Shown in pieces: positions 1-3,352 of a stretch of 5,106 nt of DNA. The notes under the pieces were generated by a model that saw nothing but the letters and a program-made list of their open reading frames with translations, did no database searches and was not told the origin of the DNA. A program made the position numbers and the translations under genes. The stretch's first letter is position 1. Each line of letters opens with the position of its first letter. The stretch comes from an uncultured Clostridia bacterium (lineage in GTDB: Bacteria > Bacillota > Clostridia > Christensenellales > UBA1242): positions 1-5,106 of the forward strand of contig CANQRC010000053.1 in NCBI GenBank assembly GCA_947626155.1. The letters run 5' to 3'.

Positions 1-797
1 ACAGGCTGATTGAGGACTTTATGGTTTTGGCAAACGAAACAATTGCGGCTCATTTTCATAAGAGGGGAGTGCCATTTGTTTACAGGGTGCATGAAGCGCC
101 AACAAGAGAAAAAATTCTTTCAGTTTGTGACTTTTTGAAAGGAATTGGCGTGAAATTTCCAAAAATTCCTGAAGATGATGTAAAGCCAATTTATTTTCAG
201 GAAATTTTGGACGGCGTGGAAAATTCCAACACAAAAGATGTTGTAAACAAGGTGGTGCTTAGGTCCATGCAGAAGGCGGTTTATGCAAATCAGGACAAGG
301 GGCATTTTGGCTTGGCACTTACTGACTACTGCCACTTCACTTCGCCAATTAGAAGATATCCTGACCTGACAATTCATAGAATTATTAAAGAGTGGCTTCA
401 CAGTGGCAAAAAATTCAGCCAGACAAGGCTTGAAGAACTTGAAGACTTTACTTATGACGCGTCGATGCAGTCTTCCGCCTGCGAGAGAAACGCAGATTTT
501 GCCGAGAGGGATGTTGACGACCTTTGGAAGGCTTATCTTATGAAAGACCGCGTTGGGCAGGAGTTTGACGCAACAATTTCTTCAGTCACAAATTTCGGGA
601 TTTTTGTGGCTCTTGAAAACACGGTTGAGGGGCTTGTGAAGATTGATGACTTGCCAGACGACACATATCTTTTTTTGGAGAAGCAACTAAAACTTAAAGG
701 GGCAGGGCACGTCTATTCAATTGGCGACAAAGTTAAGGTGGTGCTGACGAATGTGAATTTGAACACTCGCAACCTTGATTTTAAGATTACCGAGTAG
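1..797 (+). CDS. rnr: Ribonuclease R, C-terminal part (5' end outside window)
   Basis: RNase R is a processive 3'-to-5' exoribonuclease of the RNB (RNase II) family that degrades structured RNA and, with SmpB/tmRNA, non-stop mRNA. The frame is open from base 3 (Arg-Leu-Ile-Glu-Asp-Phe-Met...), so the Met codon at 21 is internal and the real start lies upstream. Visible are the end of the RNB catalytic domain, with the family signature TDYCHFTSPIRRYPDL at about 321-368, then the conserved ACERNADFAERD stretch, then an S1 RNA-binding domain from about 552 to the stop (VTNFGIFVALENTVEGLV, ending NTRNLDFKITE). The catalytic aspartates lie upstream and cannot be checked. The protein ends right after S1, without the long Lys-rich tail of E. 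coli RNase R. The stop is TAG. It is followed by smpB and ssrA, its partners in trans-translation. RNase II is a less likely alternative, given that context and the S1 sequence. Confidence 0.93.
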   Translation, partial: RLIEDFMVLANETIAAHFHKRGVPFVYRVHEAPTREKILSVCDFLKGIGVKFPKIPEDDVKPIYFQEILDGVENSNTKDVVNKVVLRSMQKAVYANQDKGHFGLALTDYCHFTSPIRRYPDLTIHRIIKEWLHSGKKFSQTRLEELEDFTYDASMQSSACERNADFAERDVDDLWKAYLMKDRVGQEFDATISSVTNFGIFVALENTVEGLVKIDDLPDDTYLFLEKQLKLKGAGHVYSIGDKVKVVLTNVNLNTRNLDFKITE

Positions 798-858
798 CCT
801 GTTTTGGGCAGAAAATATGCAAAAATGACCAATTTTTGGCTAAAATTTTAAAAAAAAC

Positions 859-881
859 GCAAAAAATTTTGATTTTTTTGC
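859..881. repeat. AT-rich inverted repeat between rnr and smpB
   Basis: An 8-bp perfect stem (GCAAAAAA at 859-866, TTTTTTGC at 874-881) encloses the 7-nt loop TTTTGAT. Only the two closing pairs are G:C and no U tract follows, so it is a poor match to an intrinsic terminator. It lies 10 bp before the -35 box of the smpB promoter, so it could be a weak attenuator of rnr read-through, a protein-binding dyad, or simply a product of A/T richness. Confidence 0.3.
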
Positions 882-890
882 AAAATGGTA

Positions 891-919
891 TTGAAAAATC
901 AAAAATAAGGTGTTATAAT
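891..919 (+). promoter_or_regulatory. Sigma-70-type promoter for smpB (and probably ssrA)
   Basis: The -35 box TTGAAA (891-896) matches consensus at 5 of 6 positions. A 17-bp spacer and a perfect TATAAT (914-919) follow, with an extended -10 TG at 911-912. The predicted start of transcription is around 925-927, inside the Shine-Dalgarno region and only a few bases before the smpB ATG at 930. Because ssrA begins 2 nt after smpB and no good promoter is visible inside the smpB 3' end, this is also the best candidate for driving tmRNA. Confidence 0.8.
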
Positions 920-927
920 AGGAGAGG
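920..927 (+). promoter_or_regulatory. smpB Shine-Dalgarno sequence overlapping the transcription start zone
   Basis: AGGAGAGG lies just before the smpB ATG, with AGGAG (920-924) spaced 5 nt from the start codon, a normal geometry. It is immediately 3' of the -10 box, so transcripts from the local promoter would lose most or all of it. Transcripts reading through from rnr would keep it. Confidence 0.6.
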
Positions 928-929
928 AA

Positions 930-1367
930 ATGAAGGTTATATCAAACAATAAGAAGGCATTCTTTGATTTCTTCGTTTCAGACTTGGTTGAGGCTGGAAT
1001 TGTGCTGGAAGGTTGTGAAGTCAAGTCGGTAAGAGAAGGCGGGGCAAGTTTGAGGGACAGTTTTGTTGTTATTAAAGGCGGCGAAATGTTCTTGAAAAAT
1101 GCCTACATCAAATCTTACGAAAAGTCAACTTCCTTTAAGCCAGACGAAAGACGAACAAGAAAATTGCTTTTAAACAAAAGCGAAATTCAAAAGTTTGAAA
1201 GGCTGGTTAAAGAAAAGGGGTTCACCATTGTTGCCACAAAGATTTACTTCAATAAAGCAAACAAGGTGAAAGTGGAAGTTGGGCTTGCAAAGGGCAAAAA
1301 ACTTTACGACAAAAGACAATCTCTCAAGGAAAAGCAACAAAAGCGAGACATGGAAAGATTGGCTTAA
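930..1367 (+). CDS. smpB: SsrA-binding protein SmpB
   Basis: SmpB is the essential protein partner of tmRNA. It binds the tRNA-like domain, mimics the missing anticodon arm and delivers alanyl-tmRNA to stalled ribosomes. At 145 residues it is close to family length. The N-terminus (NNKKAFFDFFVSDLVEAGIV), the core GCEVKSVREGGASLRDSFV and the GLAKGKKLYDKRQSLKEK region are all typical of SmpB. The basic C-terminal tail, which enters the empty mRNA channel, is present and ends RDMERLA, slightly shorter than the common ERALK-type end. The ATG at 930 is chosen because the SmpB N-terminus begins there and a good AGGAG precedes it. It lies between rnr and ssrA, a classic ribosome-rescue neighbourhood. 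Confidence 0.96.
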   Translation: MKVISNNKKAFFDFFVSDLVEAGIVLEGCEVKSVREGGASLRDSFVVIKGGEMFLKNAYIKSYEKSTSFKPDERRTRKLLLNKSEIQKFERLVKEKGFTIVATKIYFNKANKVKVEVGLAKGKKLYDKRQSLKEKQQKRDMERLA

Positions 1368-1420
1368 ACGGGGACGATTTTGGTTTCGACGGGGACAAGT
1401 GCAAAATATGTAAAGCGTGT

Positions 1421-1445
1421 GGTGGCTGCCCGACACCTTAAACAG
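1421..1445 (+). other. tmRNA pseudoknot PK1 (probable)
   Basis: GGTG (1421-1424) can pair with CACC (1434-1437), and CTG (1426-1428) in the loop with CAG (1443-1445), giving a small H-type pseudoknot just before the tag frame, where PK1 is expected. The second stem is only 3 bp. An alternative stem, GTGT (1417-1420) with ACAC (1433-1436), competes, so the exact pairing is uncertain. Confidence 0.5.
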
Positions 1446-1462
1446 GACAATGCGAAATAAAC

Positions 1463-1516
1463 GCAGACAAAAATGACAATGTTGTTTCTTACAATAACTT
1501 TGCTTTTGCAGCCTAG
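1463..1516 (+). other. ssrA: tmRNA proteolysis-tag reading frame, ADKNDNVVSYNNFAFAA
   Basis: The resume codon GCA (1463-1465) follows the A-rich stretch AAATAAAC and is followed by 16 further codons and TAG (1514-1516). The encoded tag is ADKNDNVVSYNNFAFAA, added after the tRNA-borne alanine. Its acidic/Asn-rich start and Ala-Ala end fit the degron type recognised by ClpXP-like proteases. It ends Phe-Ala-Ala rather than the common Leu-Ala-Ala. At 17 residues it is longer than the 10-residue encoded E. coli tag. Confidence 0.9.
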
Positions 1517-1561
1517 TTTAGGAAGAAATGACGACCTGATTGAATTATTCAATCTGTCCAC

Positions 1562-1590
1562 CTTTAAACTTGCCATTTAAAGATTGGGCA
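1562..1590 (+). other. tmRNA pseudoknot PK2
   Basis: CTTTAAA (1562-1568) pairs with TTTAAAG (1576-1582), and TGCC (1571-1574) in that loop pairs with GGCA (1587-1590). The crossed order makes an H-type pseudoknot. Just upstream, GATTGAA (1538-1544) and TTCAATC (1548-1554) form a separate perfect 7-bp hairpin. Confidence 0.75.
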
Positions 1591-1591
1591 T

Positions 1592-1637
1592 CAACTTAGG
1601 CAAAAACTTTATGATGAGTTGTTCTTGCAGTCATAAA
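1592..1637 (+). other. tmRNA pseudoknot PK3
   Basis: CAACT (1592-1596) pairs with AGTTG (1617-1621), and TTTATGA (1608-1614) pairs with TCATAAA (1631-1637). The two stems are crossed, which defines an H-type pseudoknot in the position expected for PK3. Confidence 0.75.
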
Positions 1638-1652
1638 AAATCTTAAGAAATA

Positions 1653-1703
1653 GTTTTTAAAACTTGTTTATGGGTTCATTAAAAACGAAATTAAAGCATA
1701 AAC
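1653..1703 (+). other. tmRNA pseudoknot PK4
   Basis: GTTTTTAA (1653-1660) pairs perfectly with TTAAAAAC (1679-1686), and GTTTATG (1666-1672) pairs with CATAAAC (1697-1703). The crossed 8-bp and 7-bp stems form the last pseudoknot before helix 2 closes the ring. Confidence 0.78.
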
Positions 1704-1842
1704 TAAACACGTAGAAAGATATTTTGAATTGTTTTCGGACGAGGGTTCAATTCCCTCCGTCTCCACCAAAGTTTGAGATTGTTTGAAACTTTCACGCACA
1801 AAAAAGCGAAAAAAGTTGAAAAAAACTTTGAAAAAAACAAAA

Positions 1843-1850
1843 AAGGAAGG
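1843..1850 (+). promoter_or_regulatory. Ribosome binding site of the coiled-coil membrane protein gene
   Basis: AAGGAAGG lies 9 nt before the ATG at 1860 and supports that start. No promoter is evident in the 91 bp between the tmRNA end and this gene. The spacer is a run of A-rich segments with only weak A/T hairpins (AAAGTTT 1768-1774 with AAACTTT 1786-1792, and AAAGTT 1812-1817 with AACTTT 1824-1829). Confidence 0.6.
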
Positions 1851-1859
1851 TAATTTGCT

Positions 1860-3035
1860 ATGTTTAATTCTCTTTTGAATGCAATTGTTGGAAGTTCTAG
1901 CACAGACAGTTTGATCTTAAACATCCTCATTATTCTTGGCGTTGTTGTTGCTGGGGCGCTTGTTCTTTACCTTTTGTGGGAAATTGTTGCATACACCATT
2001 GCAAAAGCAAAAAAATCTGAGGGCCAAAAAGAAAACAAAGCTCCAGAACTTGGAAAGAAAGAAAACCACAAAAAGGATGGTGTTGTCGTTGTAGATTACA
2101 GCATTGACACTGTTCCAGCAAAGGTTGAGGAGCAAAAAGGAGCTGTTGAAGAAAGCTTGATAGACGAAAACAAAATGGAAGAAGTAAGCGAAGTTAAGGC
2201 TGAGGAAGAAAAACAAGCTGTTGACGCTCAAGCTGAACAAGAAAGACTTGACAGACGTGCTTACTTGGAAGCAAGAAGACAAGAAATTCTTCGCAGAATG
2301 CAGGCTGACATGGAAAACGAAGAAGCCGAAGAAAATGAAGAAGAGGCTGAGCAAGAAGTTGAAGTTGAAAAGGTTGAAGAGCCACAGGCAGAAGCACAAG
2401 AGCCTGCTCCACAACCTGACAACTTAGAAGAAGAAAGAAATGCTCTTAACGCTGAGAAGGCAAGATATGAGGCCATGGTTAAAGAACTTGAAGCCGCTAA
2501 ACAAGCCCTTGCAAATCAGGCTCAGGAGCAACCTAAGGTTGAAACCAGAGTAGAGACAAGAGTTGAGACAGTTGTTGAAAACCTCACTTTGGAAGAACTT
2601 AAAGAAAGACTTGCTGCCGCTGAAGAGCGCCTTAGAGTTACTGAAAAAGAATTTAAACAATGCAAAAAAGAATATATTCCACTCCGCAGAGTTTGGCATA
2701 CTCATGAAAAAGACGAGAAGAAACTCAGAAGAAAAGAAGCACTTGTTGCTAAGCAAAAGGTTGTGCTTTATGGAGTTAACAACTACGCAGATATTGACGA
2801 AGAAAAGGCTAAGAAACTTGCTGAAGACCTTGACCTCTTGGACGGACTTAAACTTTCTGTTCAACACTGCGAAGAAGTTATGAAGAAGAATGAAGAAAGA
2901 TATCCTTATCTTGAAAGAATGTATGGCGTTTTGAAACTCCGCAACGACGAACTTAAAGCAGACATTGCAAAATATAGAGAAGAAATTGAGAGAATTGAAA
3001 ACGAACAAAACGAACAAAACGGAGAAAATGAATAA
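1860..3035 (+). CDS. Membrane-anchored coiled-coil protein of unknown function
   Basis: I do not recognise this 391-residue protein. Residues about 18-48 are one strong hydrophobic segment (starts LILNILIILGVVV), followed by Lys-rich residues 49-72. This suggests an N-terminal anchor with the rest in the cytoplasm. Residues 85-190 are very acidic and low in complexity (Glu/Ala/Gln), and 190-222 and 241-272 look like coiled coil. Between them is a short VETR repeat (227-238). Residues 271-360 are less repetitive, with aromatics and a Trp (EYIPLRRVWHTHEK, VVLYGVNNYADIDEEKAKKL), and may be a folded helical domain. The tail is Asn/Glu/Gln-rich (NEQNEQNGENE). An AAGGAAGG site supports the ATG. It follows ssrA with no clear terminator or promoter between, so read-through from the smpB-ssrA unit is plausible. 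A strong terminator ends it. A structural or division-related scaffold is possible, but nothing proves it. Confidence 0.88.
   Translation: MFNSLLNAIVGSSSTDSLILNILIILGVVVAGALVLYLLWEIVAYTIAKAKKSEGQKENKAPELGKKENHKKDGVVVVDYSIDTVPAKVEEQKGAVEESLIDENKMEEVSEVKAEEEKQAVDAQAEQERLDRRAYLEARRQEILRRMQADMENEEAEENEEEAEQEVEVEKVEEPQAEAQEPAPQPDNLEEERNALNAEKARYEAMVKELEAAKQALANQAQEQPKVETRVETRVETVVENLTLEELKERLAAAEERLRVTEKEFKQCKKEYIPLRRVWHTHEKDEKKLRRKEALVAKQKVVLYGVNNYADIDEEKAKKLAEDLDLLDGLKLSVQHCEEVMKKNEERYPYLERMYGVLKLRNDELKADIAKYREEIERIENEQNEQNGENE
2538..2573 (+). repeat. In-frame VETR tandem repeat
   Basis: Three consecutive 12-base units encode VETR-VETR-VETV (residues 227-238 of the coiled-coil protein). The codons differ between units (ACC AGA, ACA AGA, ACA GTT), so the repeat is kept at protein level rather than being a fresh DNA duplication. 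It separates two predicted coiled-coil segments. Confidence 0.6.
3003..3020 (+). repeat. 9-bp tandem repeat at the gene's 3' end
   Basis: GAACAAAAC occurs twice in direct succession and encodes the Glu-Gln-Asn repeat of the C-terminal tail. Unlike the VETR repeat, the copies are identical at DNA level, so copy number could vary by slippage without changing the frame. Confidence 0.6.
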
Positions 3036-3045
3036 AAACAAAAAT

Positions 3046-3075
3046 AAAAAACCGCTAAAAAACAGCGGTTTTTTT
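3046..3075 (+). terminator. Intrinsic terminator, probably bidirectional
   Basis: AAAAAACCGCT (3046-3056) pairs with AGCGGTTTTTT (3064-3074) around the 7-nt loop AAAAAAC, giving a 5-bp G/C-rich core extended by A:U pairs and a run of seven T (3069-3075). It begins 10 nt after the stop of the coiled-coil gene. On the minus strand the same stem is followed by T-rich sequence, so it can also end the convergent 52-codon gene, whose stop lies about 10 nt from the stem. Confidence 0.9.
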
Positions 3076-3084
3076 GTTATTTTT

Positions 3085-3243
3085 TTAAATTCCACGCAAT
3101 TTTCTTAATTTTTTTAACAATTCTTGCTTTGTTTTCATAATTTTTTCTTGTTGCAGGCTGTTTGGATTTTTTAACATTTCATCATCCAGCTGATCAATCA
3201 TTTGTTTATAAAATTTTATTTGTTTTTCTTTTGACACTTCCAT
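3085..3243 (-). CDS. Small hypothetical protein, 52 aa
   Basis: I do not recognise this protein. The minus strand has an ATG at 3243-3241 and an open frame of 52 codons to TAA at 3087-3085. It begins MEVSKEKQIKFYKQMIDQL and ends KKLRKLRGI. It is Lys-rich (11 Lys, 2 Arg against 8 Asp/Glu), has no Cys, Trp or membrane segment, and should be mostly helical, with a Pro-Asn break near residue 27. In-frame stops lie just upstream, so it cannot be extended. Support comes from position: it fills the gap between two plus-strand genes, ends beside a terminator that works on its strand, and has a candidate promoter close to the ATG. No Shine-Dalgarno sequence is visible, so it would need leaderless or near-leaderless translation. 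A chance ORF in A/T-rich DNA remains possible. Confidence 0.55.
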   Translation of the reverse strand: MEVSKEKQIKFYKQMIDQLDDEMLKNPNSLQQEKIMKTKQELLKKLRKLRGI

Positions 3244-3254
3244 GTTTTTATTTT

Positions 3255-3283
3255 AATATAAGTGCCGTCGCAAAAGCAAACAA
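3255..3283 (-). promoter_or_regulatory. Candidate promoter for the 52-aa gene
   Basis: Read on the minus strand, TTGTTT (3283-3278), a 17-bp spacer and TATATT (3260-3255) form a plausible promoter. The -10 box matches 5 of 6 consensus positions, but the -35 box only 3 of 6. The predicted transcription start near 3248 would leave a leader of about 5 nt before the ATG at 3243. In such AT-rich DNA a match of this quality may be chance. Confidence 0.35.
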
Positions 3284-3288
3284 AAAGC

Positions 3289-3300
3289 ACAAAATTTTGT
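3289..3300. promoter_or_regulatory. 12-bp palindrome, possible operator
   Basis: ACAAAATTTTGT is a perfect dyad in the spacer between the divergent 52-aa gene and the ATPase gene, just upstream of both predicted -35 boxes. The position suits a shared regulator site, but A/T palindromes of this length are not rare in such DNA. Confidence 0.3.
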
Positions 3301-3317
3301 TTTTAGTTTAAATTCTT

Positions 3318-3345
3318 TTGTAAATTATTTAATGTTTGATATAAT
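3318..3345 (+). promoter_or_regulatory. Promoter for the P-type ATPase, predicted leaderless
   Basis: TTGTAA (3318-3323), a 16-bp spacer and a perfect TATAAT (3340-3345) with an extended -10 TG at 3337-3338. Seven bases separate the -10 box from the ATG at 3353, which puts the expected transcription start on or one base before the start codon. No Shine-Dalgarno sequence is present. Confidence 0.7.
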
Positions 3346-3352
3346 AATAAAT

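Larger units (their letters stand above)
1370..1768 (+). ncRNA. ssrA: Transfer-messenger RNA (tmRNA, 10Sa RNA)
   Basis: This is a one-piece 399-nt tmRNA. The 5' strand GGGGACG (1370-1376) pairs with CGTCTCC (1758-1764), followed by discriminator A1765 and an encoded CCA (1766-1768). The third pair is G:U, the alanine identity element. GGTTTCGACGGGG (from 1382) is the conserved D-loop-like region. The T arm is GAGGG-TTCAATT-CCCTC (1741-1757). Helix 2 forms from CAAAATAT (1402-1409) with ATATTTTG (1719-1726), continued by ACAA (1395-1398) with TTGT (1729-1732). A tag frame at 1463-1516 follows AAATAAAC, and three H-type pseudoknots lie between the tag and helix 2. A probable PK1 lies before the tag. 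The 5' end is 2 nt from the smpB stop, so the RNA is probably cut from an smpB co-transcript, presumably by RNase P at the 5' end. No clear intrinsic terminator follows. Confidence 0.97.

Noticed and set aside
21..23. ATG at 21 as the start of a 258-aa protein
   Set aside because: The frame is open to the window edge and the upstream residues (RLIEDF) match RNase R, so this is an internal Met.
798..858. Short hairpins after rnr such as CCAA-TTT-TTGG near 830
   Set aside because: Stems of 3-4 bp without a proper T tract; not distinguishable from chance in such A/T-rich DNA.
1364..1576. 70-codon minus-strand ORF across the tmRNA 5' half
   Set aside because: It lies antisense to a structured RNA gene with clear folding evidence; no separate signals support it.
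1768..1829. Possible ssrA terminators (AAAGTTT/AAACTTT and AAAGTT/AACTTT hairpins)
   Set aside because: Stems are short and nearly all A:U, loops are large for the first one, and neither is followed by a T run, so they do not fit an intrinsic terminator.
1703..1930. 75-codon minus-strand ORF whose product contains WWRRRELNPRP
   Set aside because: It is antisense to the tmRNA T arm and 3' end. The RRRELNPRP peptide is a known artefact of translating the reverse strand of a tRNA-like 3' end.
1917..2414. 165-codon minus-strand ORF rich in Phe and Leu that looks membrane-like
   Set aside because: It is the mirror of the acidic, Lys-rich plus-strand frame; the apparent hydrophobicity comes from GAA/AAA codons read backwards.
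2424..3095. 223-codon minus-strand ORF opposite the coiled-coil gene
   Set aside because: Phe/Leu/Ser-rich composition is the expected mirror of a Glu/Lys/Asn-rich coding strand, and it runs across the terminator hairpin. The plus-strand gene has an RBS and coherent domains.
3332..3352. In-frame upstream ATG that would add seven residues to the P-ATPase
   Set aside because: It has no Shine-Dalgarno sequence, it would place the strong -10 box within the coding region, and the added residues do not improve resemblance to the family N-terminus.
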